DNA of 64,000 nucleotides from WTFY01 sp965220895 (GTDB taxonomy: Bacteria > Pseudomonadota > Gammaproteobacteria > UBA4575). Both the position numbers and the translations under genes were made by a program. A model generated the notes under the pieces. The model ran no database searches. It worked only from the letters and a program-made list of their open reading frames with translations, and was not told the DNA's origin. Positions 1-8,445 of the stretch are shown in pieces (the first letter of the stretch is position 1; each line of letters begins with the position of its first letter). The stretch is from positions 1-64,000 of the forward strand of contig CBDCRF010000006.1 in the NCBI GenBank assembly GCA_965220895.1, in the 5' to 3' direction.

Positions 1-906
1 CGTATGCGGGCCTGCCGTGCCGCCATTTGGATAGCCTTGCGAGATGATCCATCGCCTGTTCGCAGGCGGCGTTCCTACTGTGCCATACCTCCATGTCCCG
101 TCAGGGAGCCGCCAGCGTATCTCGTAGTAGTCCTCGTCCGCAGGCGGGGTCGTAGACCATGCTGACGAGTCCGGCGCGCTATCCTCTGGCGCGTACTGGA
201 CGCTGAAGGTCGAGTCGATGGCGTAGATCGTCCACGAGTCTATCGTCCACAGGCCAGTGATCGCGCTGTATAACGCTTCCGCCTCCGCCAGCCAGGTCGG
301 GTCGCTGCCCGCAGGCAACTCTACGTCGATGGTCCTGTACCCGTTCGTGCCCGCGTTGATGACGCTTCCGTCGTATGAGGCTCCCACGGGATTGGCAGGA
401 CGGGACGCGCTCCGAATATGCAGTACAATCCGGCGGGCATTGTGTTGCTGCAACACGTCTAACTTACGCCCCAAGACACCGCCAGTGAAATACTCGATGT
501 CAATAGCCCCCTGAATGGAGGGACTGGTTGTCGTGAATCCAGCTGGAGCAAGGAGCACCCGGTTATGCGCGGAGCGGCCTACGCGCACCGCGCCCGCCGA
601 AATGCCGTCCTGGTATACGAGACTGTTAGCGTTCGTCAGCGTGTCGCCTGCCGCCGCCTCCGGCAGCAAAAGCCACGCAGGGAGGTCGAGTTCGATCCTG
701 TCCGGCGTCCCCGCAGATACCGAGGGCGTAACCCGGAGAAACATCCGGTCTGTGCGCGAAGGCACGATGGGCGAGCCGAGCAGCTCTTCGGCGGCGTTCC
801 AGCCGCTGGCGGGCCAGCCATGATACTGGTAGTTCGCTGCTTCGGCCAACGTACCGAGCAGCGAATCGTCCACCTGAAACGTGGGATGGAGATCGATATT
901 AGGCAT
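1..906 (-). CDS. Fibre or tail-surface protein, partial (runs off left edge)
   Basis: Reading right to left from the ATG at 906, the frame is open to the window edge (about 302 residues, C-terminus missing). The ATG overlaps the last 8 bases of the 1709-residue fibre-like gene, so the two are probably translationally coupled. The protein is rich in Gly, Ala, Asp and Thr with no signal peptide or membrane segment, beginning MPNIDLHPTFQVDDSLL. Position after a large fibre gene suggests a second fibre or receptor-binding subunit. I recognise no family, so the role is inferred from context only. Confidence 0.7.
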   Translation of the reverse strand, partial: MPNIDLHPTFQVDDSLLGTLAEAANYQYHGWPASGWNAAEELLGSPIVPSRTDRMFLRVTPSVSAGTPDRIELDLPAWLLLPEAAAGDTLTNANSLVYQDGISAGAVRVGRSAHNRVLLAPAGFTTTSPSIQGAIDIEYFTGGVLGRKLDVLQQHNARRIVLHIRSASRPANPVGASYDGSVINAGTNGYRTIDVELPAGSDPTWLAEAEALYSAITGLWTIDSWTIYAIDSTFSVQYAPEDSAPDSSAWSTTPPADEDYYEIRWRLPDGTWRYGTVGTPPANRRWIISQGYPNGGTAGPHT

Positions 907-3900
907 GACTAATCCGTATCAGAATTTCCAGGTCGGCCAGGTTGCTCGTCAGCTGGGCGGAATCGTAAATACGCTCTCCCGATGCCGTGCGGGTGGAGAA
1001 CGAGCTAAGCCTGTTTCTCGATTCTACGGCGACGGTATTCAGGACATAATCCTCCGGCACGGCGAAGTGTACATACCTGTCAGTTGTCGGGCCGCCGAAC
1101 TCCACATCGTACAGGCCGTGTCCCGGCCACAGCTCGATGATGGACGCATCTGACGGCACCGCAGGCGTAGCCGTATTGTCGCGCCAGTACTTGACCATTA
1201 CGGGCGCGAGCGTAAGTGCGCCGATACGCATGAATGCCGCCGCGCCCCCTACTGCCGTGCGCAAGTCTACCGGGTCGCCGTCGGCATCGACGAGCCAGTA
1301 ATAGTCGGCGTACGGGTGCCCGCCCGTTACGTCGATCTTGAGCCACCGCTCGCCGTTGCGCGGATAATCAGTGTTTCCGTTAGCGGCGCGGCGCACCTGT
1401 ACAGCATCTGGGAGCCAGCCGCGTGGCACCTGAATCGCGACATACGAAGCGCGGTCGTGCAAGCTGAAATTCGCGATCCCGAAATCGTCATGGCTCAGGC
1501 CCGACGGGTCAGGATTCGTTCGTACTTCCATGCGAAACCAAGCTTGATCGTCAAGCGCTATCGTACGCCAGGTTCGTGTCGCTGACAGACCCAAGCCCCG
1601 CAGGAATTGGCCGTATAATCCGAGGACCTGCTGATTCCCGGTTACTTCTCGCCCCAGGTCGTGGAACTCCAGTCTATCCTGCGTTTCGTTGACCCTGACG
1701 TATTCACCATGATCGAGGCTGCCGGGCGTATCGGAGAGTCCCGCGAAACTCGACGATCCCAGCTGCGACGTGTCGAGTGCATAAACTTCGACCTTGAGCG
1801 TGTCGCCCGCACTGAACGTTGTCGCGCTCCCGACGAGGTACGAGATAGACAGGGCGGAGACGAGATTCGCGCCGGAGTTTGTTATCGGTGCCGCCGTCAG
1901 TCTGAAGATGACTTCCGCCGTCGATGACGATATGCGCACGGTGGCCCCGTTCACGATGGCTGCTGCCGCCGCCGCGTACGTCGCTGCGTTGAAGCGCATG
2001 GCCACCGCGCTTGCTGTCATGTTGACCCGGTTATCCGACGTTACTGCGTTGTTGCGCTCCAGCCCGGTGCCGAGCGTCGTAAGCGCGAGGTCGCGTAGCG
2101 CATTGACAACACGGGTATTTTCGGGCGAGCCACTACCGCTGCCGCCAGGGATGTCCAACTCGTTATTCGTGTCGTCCGCCGTTACGCCCGCGTTCGTGTC
2201 CGGGTGCAGTATCTCTTTGACCGCCGAATACAGGTTAGACTTCGATGGCGTAAACGATCCGCCGCCGCCGGGCGCCCCAGACACCTTGCGCCAGCTGGCC
2301 GTATCGGTTGCCGGGTTGTCCGTGTTACCCGCTACCCGCGCTACAGTACACTCATACAGCGCGCCATCCCATACGGCTTGATCGCCTACGGCGTGGACCG
2401 CTGCCCGCCACTTGAGCGGGCTATCGGAGAGTTTGCCTTCCTCGTCATCCGTCAGGGCGCGTCCTGCGGGTGCCCAGCCCGTAGCGTCCGCCGAGGGGTT
2501 GCTCGTATTGCTGCCCGTCCGGGCAACGAGGCAGACGTACAACTTGTCGTCGTATACGACCTGATCGCCGACAGCGTACGTGCCTGCGGCCCATAGCGGC
2601 GGGATCGCGTCGATATGATCTTGCGTGGCTGAAGGCAGCGCGGGGCCGGGATCGCCCTTCGTTCCGCCGATGGGCATAATGAACAGGTCGCTGACAGATG
2701 TAACAGCGATGTTCTGCGCTTCTTGCGTTGATCCCGCAGACGATTCGCTGATTTGCCGATTGGCGACCTGCAAGGTAACTGCTGTTCCGCCCGCAGGTAC
2801 GACGAAATCCACGAAGCGATAAGCTGTACGTCCCGGAGAGTCCGCTTCGCGGGAGTACGGATTTGAGAAGCCCCGTACTACGACGTTCGTTCCATCGACT
2901 GTGAAACTCGGCCCTGCGCGCCCGATGGTGCCGCCAGACGTGAACGCTATAGAGCCATAGAGACGATACGTCCCTGCGTTCGTTATGACGATCTTGCCCG
3001 CGTCGCCGCCCGATCCAAGCGTGGCGAAACTGCCCGCGCCAACAGCAGAAACAGTGATGTCCTCTTCATCGTCCGGCACGATTGAACCCGATGCTGTACC
3101 CGTTACTTCCTGCGGTATCGCGCCGACGACGACGCTCCCTTGCGGGATATTGGGCCTGCCTGCAAGGTCTGTATACTGACCAGATGTGGCTACATCAGCC
3201 AGCGTTGGTTTGTTGTCAATGAATGCGTCGTCGCTGGAGTCCGTTTCATTCCAGTCAGACTTGACGTTGACTTCTGCGCCTGCGGCGATCCCGTCCAGTT
3301 TCGCCTCGTCCGCGTCCGTGAACGGGTTCGCCACTTCCAGGGGGTCTCCGCTCGTCCCGCTGCCCGTCAGCGTAGCGTCGCTTGACACGGCGGAGAGGCC
3401 GCCACCGCCGCTCCCTGTGCCGACGACAGCCCACCCTGTCGTGTCGGCAGACGGATTAGACGTGTCGCTGCCCGTGCGGGCTACGAGGCAAACATATATC
3501 TTATTGTCGTAAGCGACTTGATCGCCCACGGCATGCGTCCCTGCGGCCCATGCGGGGGGCGTGGCATTGACTGTGCGCTTGTCCGCACGGCTCATTAAGC
3601 CTGCAAGCGACGTGGTGGCAGAGGGAACGGTTGCATCATCGCCCGTGCTCGACGTGAGATCAAGCGTCGTTGCGGTGCGCGTTCCTACTCCAATATCCGT
3701 ACCTACAGCGACCCCTTCAGAAGATGGACGGAACATTGTCCTATCGAACGGAGGTGCTTCAGGCGTATTGCCGAGCGTCGTACCGTAGATGCCGGACGCC
3801 TTGATAAGGTTCTGCTCTTTCAGCGCAGTCAACACATCTTCCAAGGTGTCTTCTGCGGGCAGGTATCGTATTTCGACGTAAGAGTCGTCCGAATTGACTA

Positions 3901-6028
3901 CGGCTTCGATGGGGCCTGCGCCCACAGCGTCAACGCCGCCAGAGGGGCTGGCGGGAAGCGTTTGGTTGCGAAGCGGATCTGTTCCTACCCCACCGCCACT
4001 AAAGTCCAACGTCAGCGAAGCAGCAGCCAACGTCTGCGTATCGCCAGCCGTATTCGTATAATCCGCTGCGAGAAAAGCATTATACAACTCGTTGAGCGTC
4101 GTGTTATCCGAGCGGTCATCGACCGCATGCAAGGAAATCGTTATCGCTCCGTTATCAGCAAGCGTTACGGACGGCAGTTGGCGAGTAACCTCGTCAAGGC
4201 CATTGGCCAGGTTGGCGTTATTTACATCGGTAACGGTAGTAAACGTATCGGTTACGTCGTCTCCCGGCGTTGCTCCTATAGTGAAGCGCGAGCCGGAGTA
4301 AGCGTCGATCACGTCCTGAACGCTGTCCGTGGCAATCAATCCCGTAATCATAAAGCGGGATACTGTGCCTGACACAAAAGCGTCGGAGACAGCGAGAGGG
4401 GTGCGAGCAACGGCATCTATGCCGCCGCTGAAGTTGTAATCGACATGCTCTCCTGCTGTGCCGGGCACTGTGATGGTCGCGCTGTCGGAGCCGCCGTCCG
4501 TATAGGACAGGTTCGCAGTGCTGAACTCGTCAAGGGCGGCGATGACCGCGCTCACAGCAGCTGCGGTGTCGGTGGTCAGGGCTGTAATGGTCAGGCGGTG
4601 CGCATCCTCGTCCCAGACAGCGGAAAGGGGATTGACCGTATCGGTTCCGCCAGACGTTCTCCAGCTTATATTGCCGGAAGGAGTTACACTATCCGCACGC
4701 GAGCCTTGAGTAATTGCAACAGTAAACCGACTGCCTGCCCCATTCATCGCATCGACGAGCGTTCCAAGCGTAACGCTTCCATTATACCTGACAAGGAAAT
4801 CGGCGCCAGAATCTGTAACATCAACGGTGTTCGCGTTCAGGTTCGTCGTGTCTTGCCGTATGGAAAATTGCAGGTTATTACCGCCAGTTCCTATCTGATG
4901 AAAGGTCAGCGTGATCTGCCTGCCCGACGAGATCTGCCAGACATAGGTGGCTGCCGTACCAGGGACCCGCGCCGCGCTGGCCACCACCCGCACTTCGCCT
5001 CGGTTCGTTGGCGTCCCCGGCCCGCTGGCATGGGTGCCTCCGGCGAACACCAACCCATTGATGTTTCTGAGCGGATTATCGTTCGAGCGGATATAGTTGA
5101 TAGTGATGAAGCCATCCTGACCAAACGGAACTCTATCCGCCTCTACAAGCTGCTCGCCTTGAGCTGTCCGCGCCGCGTTGATCGCGTCAACCAAACCTTC
5201 TGTGCTGACGGTGAACAGGTCGAATGTGTTGAGCGTCGCAACGATATTGAGCGTCCTGTTGTCGGAAGAATAGGTTGCCGACCAAGTAATCGTTTCCGTC
5301 TGGCTGTTGTCTCTGACGGAACGCATTGCCAGGGTAAAGCCGTTCATGGCTGTGCCCGGAACCAACGCCCGAACGTTCATGAACGCTGCATTGTTACCAT
5401 ATCGCGGATTGACCCCTGCTACCTCGTCCACCGTCCCCGTCGCGTCAGGGCTGACAACCACCAATTCGCCCGTGGACAGCCCGATGGCTGCATCCGCGTT
5501 CTCTACGTTCGTTCCCGCCGTACCCCCCGTGATACGGACAACATCCGAATCCCCCGCTGAACCATCACGTGTTGACGTGATACGAAGAGGACCATAATTG
5601 TAGAACGCCTTTACCTCGCTGACAGGCGTAGCGTAGCGATTATACGTGATCGCTATGCCACTCGCTGTCGCGGGAGACGCTGCCCAATCTAACGGCAACG
5701 ATACCGCAAGAGACCCATCCTCGTCTTGATTATCAAACGACAGCGCAGCCGCCACCGCAGGCGATCCCGCTTCCCGTGCGCGTCCGCGCAAGTGCCACGA
5801 CGAATCCGCGCCCGTATACTGCAAGAACAACCCGTGATCCGAGTCCGAAGCGTCCCGCAATTCGGCACCCGCTACAGAACCCCCAATCAGGTTGCCTAAT
5901 TCTGCAACCGTATCCGTTACCAGTGCCTCCTCTGGCGTTGATGCCCCCGGACGGAATCCCGCAATCTGATCCGTCAACTCGAATGAGCGATCCTGTACTT
6001 CCTGTGCAGCAAAATCTGGGCGCGCCAT
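899..6028 (-). CDS. Large tail fibre-like protein with three chitin-binding-like (CBM5/12) repeats
   Basis: This 1709-residue protein probably forms a host-binding fibre. The central part has signatures common in phage fibres (SLAGLMS.ADK near residue 810; KLDGI, SDWNE and FI.NKP around 925-965). Three copies of a module with pattern AVGDQ.....YVC.VARTG....NP..D..GW lie near residues 821-869, 1141-1188 and 1206-1246. The pattern is that of small carbohydrate-binding domains of the CBM5/12 type. The N-terminal half contains repeated beta-rich Ig-like segments related to a domain in the 31933-32688 and 38605-39669 products. No signal peptide is visible. A 39-residue ORF lies one base upstream and the next gene overlaps its stop. 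Fibre function is inferred. Confidence 0.8.
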   Translation of the reverse strand: MARPDFAAQEVQDRSFELTDQIAGFRPGASTPEEALVTDTVAELGNLIGGSVAGAELRDASDSDHGLFLQYTGADSSWHLRGRAREAGSPAVAAALSFDNQDEDGSLAVSLPLDWAASPATASGIAITYNRYATPVSEVKAFYNYGPLRITSTRDGSAGDSDVVRITGGTAGTNVENADAAIGLSTGELVVVSPDATGTVDEVAGVNPRYGNNAAFMNVRALVPGTAMNGFTLAMRSVRDNSQTETITWSATYSSDNRTLNIVATLNTFDLFTVSTEGLVDAINAARTAQGEQLVEADRVPFGQDGFITINYIRSNDNPLRNINGLVFAGGTHASGPGTPTNRGEVRVVASAARVPGTAATYVWQISSGRQITLTFHQIGTGGNNLQFSIRQDTTNLNANTVDVTDSGADFLVRYNGSVTLGTLVDAMNGAGSRFTVAITQGSRADSVTPSGNISWRTSGGTDTVNPLSAVWDEDAHRLTITALTTDTAAAVSAVIAALDEFSTANLSYTDGGSDSATITVPGTAGEHVDYNFSGGIDAVARTPLAVSDAFVSGTVSRFMITGLIATDSVQDVIDAYSGSRFTIGATPGDDVTDTFTTVTDVNNANLANGLDEVTRQLPSVTLADNGAITISLHAVDDRSDNTTLNELYNAFLAADYTNTAGDTQTLAAASLTLDFSGGGVGTDPLRNQTLPASPSGGVDAVGAGPIEAVVNSDDSYVEIRYLPAEDTLEDVLTALKEQNLIKASGIYGTTLGNTPEAPPFDRTMFRPSSEGVAVGTDIGVGTRTATTLDLTSSTGDDATVPSATTSLAGLMSRADKRTVNATPPAWAAGTHAVGDQVAYDNKIYVCLVARTGSDTSNPSADTTGWAVVGTGSGGGGLSAVSSDATLTGSGTSGDPLEVANPFTDADEAKLDGIAAGAEVNVKSDWNETDSSDDAFIDNKPTLADVATSGQYTDLAGRPNIPQGSVVVGAIPQEVTGTASGSIVPDDEEDITVSAVGAGSFATLGSGGDAGKIVITNAGTYRLYGSIAFTSGGTIGRAGPSFTVDGTNVVVRGFSNPYSREADSPGRTAYRFVDFVVPAGGTAVTLQVANRQISESSAGSTQEAQNIAVTSVSDLFIMPIGGTKGDPGPALPSATQDHIDAIPPLWAAGTYAVGDQVVYDDKLYVCLVARTGSNTSNPSADATGWAPAGRALTDDEEGKLSDSPLKWRAAVHAVGDQAVWDGALYECTVARVAGNTDNPATDTASWRKVSGAPGGGGSFTPSKSNLYSAVKEILHPDTNAGVTADDTNNELDIPGGSGSGSPENTRVVNALRDLALTTLGTGLERNNAVTSDNRVNMTASAVAMRFNAATYAAAAAAIVNGATVRISSSTAEVIFRLTAAPITNSGANLVSALSISYLVGSATTFSAGDTLKVEVYALDTSQLGSSSFAGLSDTPGSLDHGEYVRVNETQDRLEFHDLGREVTGNQQVLGLYGQFLRGLGLSATRTWRTIALDDQAWFRMEVRTNPDPSGLSHDDFGIANFSLHDRASYVAIQVPRGWLPDAVQVRRAANGNTDYPRNGERWLKIDVTGGHPYADYYWLVDADGDPVDLRTAVGGAAAFMRIGALTLAPVMVKYWRDNTATPAVPSDASIIELWPGHGLYDVEFGGPTTDRYVHFAVPEDYVLNTVAVESRNRLSSFSTRTASGERIYDSAQLTSNLADLEILIRISHA

Positions 6029-6029
6029 G

Positions 6030-6149
6030 CTACTCGTCGGCTATGGAATAGAAAAGTTTCACTCCATCATAACGCAGCGGCTGCCCAGCGTAAAAAAGAC
6101 CACTGCCTCCCTCTCCAAAGAAGAATATGAAGGTTGCGCCTGCGGCCAT
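6030..6149 (-). CDS. Small 39-residue protein upstream of the fibre gene
   Basis: A short frame encodes MAAGATFIFFFGEGGSG..LFYAGQPLRYDG...SIADE and stops one base before the fibre start (TAGCATG). It sits just downstream of a good minus-strand promoter at 6181-6209, which supports it being the first cistron of the fibre operon. It is hydrophobic at the N-terminus and acidic at the end. I know no family. The alternative is that it is only the fibre leader. Confidence 0.5.
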   Translation of the reverse strand: MAAGATFIFFFGEGGSGLFYAGQPLRYDGVKLFYSIADE

Positions 6150-6180
6150 GGAACAAGGGGTGCGTTTAATGGATTCAATC

Positions 6181-6209
6181 AATATATTCTATATGCCCGT
6201 TATTGTCAA
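6181..6209 (-). promoter_or_regulatory. Promoter of the fibre operon, overlapped by a CAATAACGG motif
   Basis: On the minus strand TTGACA is followed after 17 bases by TATATT. The bases just after the -35 box read CAATAACGGG, a variant of a motif found at several other promoters in this window, which suggests shared control. Confidence 0.7.
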
Positions 6210-6231
6210 GCCAAACCTCAAAAAAATCTAA

Positions 6232-6459
6232 ATGGCGAAGGTCGAGATAACGCTCAACGAGGAGACGGTTACCGTCGAAGCAAAAGCCACTGACTGGTAC
6301 TTCGACGAAGAAGAGAATGCTGTTATTGCGGAGAATTACGACCTCTTCTGGACAGACGGAACGCCCTTCACTGCTGAACAATACCGCCTCATATCCAGCG
6401 AGGACTCCGCAGCGATCTACGACGCGCTGTACGAGGATGCGCCAGACGTCAAGACGTAG
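6232..6459 (+). CDS. Small acidic protein of unknown function
   Basis: This 75-residue frame (MAKVEITLNEETVTVEAK...) is strongly acidic, with a Glu/Asp-rich middle and a short beta-like start. It is on the opposite strand to its neighbours and is followed immediately by a perfect hairpin at 6456-6482. No clear Shine-Dalgarno site precedes the ATG and the upstream DNA carries the divergent fibre promoter. The minus-strand reading of the same DNA is less protein-like. Function unknown. Confidence 0.55.
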   Translation: MAKVEITLNEETVTVEAKATDWYFDEEENAVIAENYDLFWTDGTPFTAEQYRLISSEDSAAIYDALYEDAPDVKT

Positions 6460-6482
6460 GCACTTACCCCCAAAGTGCCTAC
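6456..6482. terminator. Perfect 10-bp hairpin between convergent genes
   Basis: GTAGGCACTT and AAGTGCCTAC pair around a 7-base loop between the plus-strand acidic gene and the minus-strand 165-residue gene. There is no long U tract on either side, so it may be a weak or factor-assisted terminator. Confidence 0.6.
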
Positions 6483-6540
6483 AAAAGCAAACGGGAACGC
6501 CCCTTCCGAGGCATCCCCGCCGACCGGGAAATTTGTAATC

Positions 6541-7038
6541 CTATTGGAGCAAACCGGCAACAACATCCACATCGAACCAAGCCCTCCAAGCCTTCTCCCA
6601 TTCACCTGACGCCGCCCGCCAATGCGCCCATGTGTTTAGAAGGTGGTCCCACTCGTGCTCGTTTTCCAAATTCTTGTCGTACGCCATTACCTCTTTGTCC
6701 GCCTTTAAGGACACATAGAAATCCGTTATAGCCTTAACCTTCTGCTCCGTGGACGAGACGCGCTTCAACTCCTCAGTTACATTGTTCATGTGTTTCCAAT
6801 ACGCCAAGACATCCGTGTCGTTGCCAGAGAATGAGACACTGATAATCAGTTCGTCAGCGCATTCAAGATAACTTTCAGCCCTCTCAAGATTACCCTGAGT
6901 TGGGGCAAGACGCTTGCCTGCATCGTTGCTCTTCTCCGTCATAGCCAACGCATAATGCAGAGCTGTTTCTGCCTTCGCCTCTGCGAGAAAGGCGTTACGA
7001 ACCCTCATCAAGAGGGCTTTTCCGAGTAAGTCGTTCAT
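6541..7038 (-). CDS. Helical protein of unknown function, paralogue of the 8446-9003 gene
   Basis: This 165-residue, mostly helical protein shares its N-terminal pattern (LLMRVRNAFLAEAKAETAL) and its C-terminal Trp-rich pattern (WRAASGEWEKAWRAWFDV) with the product of 8446-9003. The two are probably diverged duplicates. Its ATG overlaps the stop of the upstream coiled-coil gene by four bases, so they are co-translated. No enzyme motifs, signal peptide or membrane segment are visible. Function unknown. Confidence 0.75.
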   Translation of the reverse strand: MNDLLGKALLMRVRNAFLAEAKAETALHYALAMTEKSNDAGKRLAPTQGNLERAESYLECADELIISVSFSGNDTDVLAYWKHMNNVTEELKRVSSTEQKVKAITDFYVSLKADKEVMAYDKNLENEHEWDHLLNTWAHWRAASGEWEKAWRAWFDVDVVAGLLQ

Positions 7039-7898
7039 GTCGTTTCTCTGTTTGGATTTTCGAGGTCTTCGATGCGTTGAGCGAGCACGTCCAGAGCAAC
7101 ACGGCTCGCCATGTGGTTTTCTATCTGTTCGATGCGGTCGGCCTGTTTCGTCTGTCCGCCTTCGATGGCGGTAGCCAGGTCAACGAGGTCGTCGATGCGC
7201 TTGGACAGATGGTTGGTGTTGGCGTTTATGCCGTCAACAGCCGATTCCTGCACCCGATCCACCCTGCTTTCGAGGTCGTCGATGCGCTTGGACAGGTGGC
7301 TGGCCTCCATGCGACTGGCACCCGATTCCCGCACCCGGTCCACCCTGCTTTCGAGTGCTTCGATGCGCTCGGCCAGCGTATCCAAGGCGTTGCGATGCAC
7401 CATGCCCTTTTCGAGGGCTTTGATGCGGGTGTTAATGTCGTCGATAAACACTCCATGCGTAGCCATACTCTTTTCTATCTTTTTGATGCGCCCGGTCAGT
7501 TTCATCCGTCCGCGTTCGATGGCAGTAGCCAGGTCAACGAGGTCGTCGATGCGGGTGCGTAGGACGCTTACTTCTGCGAACGTCTCGTCCAGTTCAGCCC
7601 TTACGTCCGGGTGCACTTCTTCGGGCGACCCGTCTTTGTACAGCGCAGAGTGAATCTCCTCTACCAACTGCTTGATGTACTGCACTGCCTGCCCAAGATC
7701 GCCTTTCCAGCTGTCTTTGAAACAGTCTAAATCGTGTTCGACGTCTTTGACATCACGAGTATTACCTTCTGAATTCAAGGAAAGCCTGCGTATTTCCTTT
7801 TCGACCTCGGTTATGCGATCCTTCAGTTCCAACTCCCTGCCTGCCATGGCAGAAACCGTGTGAAAGAGACTGTTTATGTGCGCCACTAAATCATTCAT
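7035..7898 (-). CDS. Coiled-coil protein with tandem SKRIDDLESRVDRV-type repeats
   Basis: This 287-residue protein is almost entirely heptad coiled coil. From about residue 100 there are repeated units of the form L..RI..LESRVDRV.ES (four or more copies), the sort of repeat that expands and contracts by recombination. Such proteins form elongated trimers or dimers and act as structural spacers, but no specific role can be assigned. The leader before the ATG reads CCAAACGAGAAA, a form also seen before the 9003 start. Confidence 0.75.
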   Translation of the reverse strand: MNDLVAHINSLFHTVSAMAGRELELKDRITEVEKEIRRLSLNSEGNTRDVKDVEHDLDCFKDSWKGDLGQAVQYIKQLVEEIHSALYKDGSPEEVHPDVRAELDETFAEVSVLRTRIDDLVDLATAIERGRMKLTGRIKKIEKSMATHGVFIDDINTRIKALEKGMVHRNALDTLAERIEALESRVDRVRESGASRMEASHLSKRIDDLESRVDRVQESAVDGINANTNHLSKRIDDLVDLATAIEGGQTKQADRIEQIENHMASRVALDVLAQRIEDLENPNRETT

Positions 7899-7949
7899 GT
7901 TTTTTCTCGTTTGGTTATGGAGGCTTGGAGTAAAGCCAAGCGGTAATAC

Positions 7950-7978
7950 TTGACTTGCTTGTTTTTTCGTTGTATCTT
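7950..7978 (+). promoter_or_regulatory. Promoter of orphan guide-RNA-like locus C
   Basis: TTGACT, 17 bases, TATCTT followed by G. Transcription would begin near 7985, just at the start of the conserved structured RNA. The same promoter/RNA spacing recurs at two other loci. Confidence 0.65.
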
Positions 7979-7984
7979 GTTATT

Positions 7985-8125
7985 GCTTGTCCACGGGCGG
8001 GACTCTCCCCGGCGGATGGGGCAAGCCTCGACACGTCTATAAGCCCGCGTCGGCGGCAAGGCCACCATCCAGAACCGCAGCCGCGCAAGCGTGCATGTAA
8101 GTCCCACTATCCCGACCTTATTTTG
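7985..8125 (+). ncRNA. Orphan TnpB omega-RNA-like RNA, copy C
   Basis: From about 7985 to 8105 the DNA resembles the last 110 bases of the two tnpB genes in this window (the part encoding GT.PP.GTEEETLV.PATAG.ATSQNRT), but no tnpB is attached. It can fold as GCTTG pairing with CAAGC around two hairpins (GTCC/GGAC and CCCC/GGGG), then carries the GGCCACCA.CCAGAACC block and a 3' hairpin ending AAGTCCC. In known TnpB systems the tnpB 3' end doubles as the omega RNA and the guide follows it, so bases 8106-8125 would be the guide. A strong hairpin (CCGGGAGC/GCTCCCGG) follows. Nearly identical copies lie at 38400-38624 and 44564-44706. RNA function is inferred. Confidence 0.55.
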
Positions 8126-8145
8126 CCGGGAGCCGACGCTCCCGG
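8126..8145 (+). terminator. Hairpin after orphan RNA C
   Basis: CCGGGAGC pairs with GCTCCCGG across a CGAC loop directly after the putative guide of copy C. It could terminate that RNA although no U tract follows. Confidence 0.35.
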
Positions 8146-8208
8146 CTGGGCTTTCCCGGCTGGCCACATCATACTGTCAGCTTTGGCGATACTACGAAGC
8201 CCTTCTTG

Positions 8209-8276
8209 TGGAGCTGGCGGGAGTCGAACCCGCGTCCGAGCCAAGTACTTATGCGCGTCAATACCGTGTCAGCCCC
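8209..8276 (-). ncRNA. tmRNA-like tRNA-like domain (or attachment-site copy of a tmRNA 3' end)
   Basis: On the minus strand the 3' part (GGACGCGGGTTCGACTCCCG, then CAGCTCCA) matches the hallmark 3' end of bacterial tmRNA: a GCGGG T-stem, TTCGACT loop and CAGCTCC acceptor. Its partner GGGGCTG lies only 68 bases upstream and is followed by ..CGGTATTGACG, resembling the degenerate D-loop of tmRNA. The two ends pair over 7 bp with one G-U. No CCA is encoded and there is no room for a tag reading frame. It may be a tmRNA reduced to its tRNA-like domain, or an integrase attachment site carrying the host ssrA end. Confidence 0.45.
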
Positions 8277-8347
8277 AATGTGAAAGAACGCTGGTTGCCC
8301 CCTGCGCAGAGGCGCGGATTATCAGTCCGCCGCCAACGGGCAGCCAG

Positions 8348-8431
8348 TGGAAAACGAGAAGGACTCGAACCTTCTATGCGGCGGGCTGGCCAATTCCTCA
8401 ACACCGCATACTTGACCCCGCAAGTCGTCTT
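8348..8431 (-). other. tRNA-like fragment (T-arm plus acceptor with encoded CCA)
   Basis: Minus-strand bases include GAAGG-TTCGAGT-CCTTC (a canonical T-arm), an acceptor strand TCGTTTT that pairs with AAGACGA 77 bases upstream, and CCA. No normal D-arm or 7-base anticodon loop can be folded between them. A 5-bp hairpin with loop CTGATAA (isoleucine GAU-like) lies outside this unit at about 8316-8332. I read the region as decayed or rearranged tRNA sequence. Confidence 0.3.
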
Positions 8432-8445
8432 CATGGAAGGGGGAA

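Noticed and set aside
4445..5560. Plus-strand 371-residue frame in the fibre gene
   Set aside because: Arg/Cys-rich shadow composition, opposite a well-formed fibre-like protein.
7895..8167. 90-residue minus-strand frame
   Set aside because: It is antisense to the orphan RNA C and matches a similar antisense frame at copy D; both reflect the shared RNA sequence, not a protein.
8300..8340. Complete tRNA-Ile (GAU)
   Set aside because: A 5-bp stem with loop CTGATAA is present, but no T-arm or matching acceptor can be folded around it.
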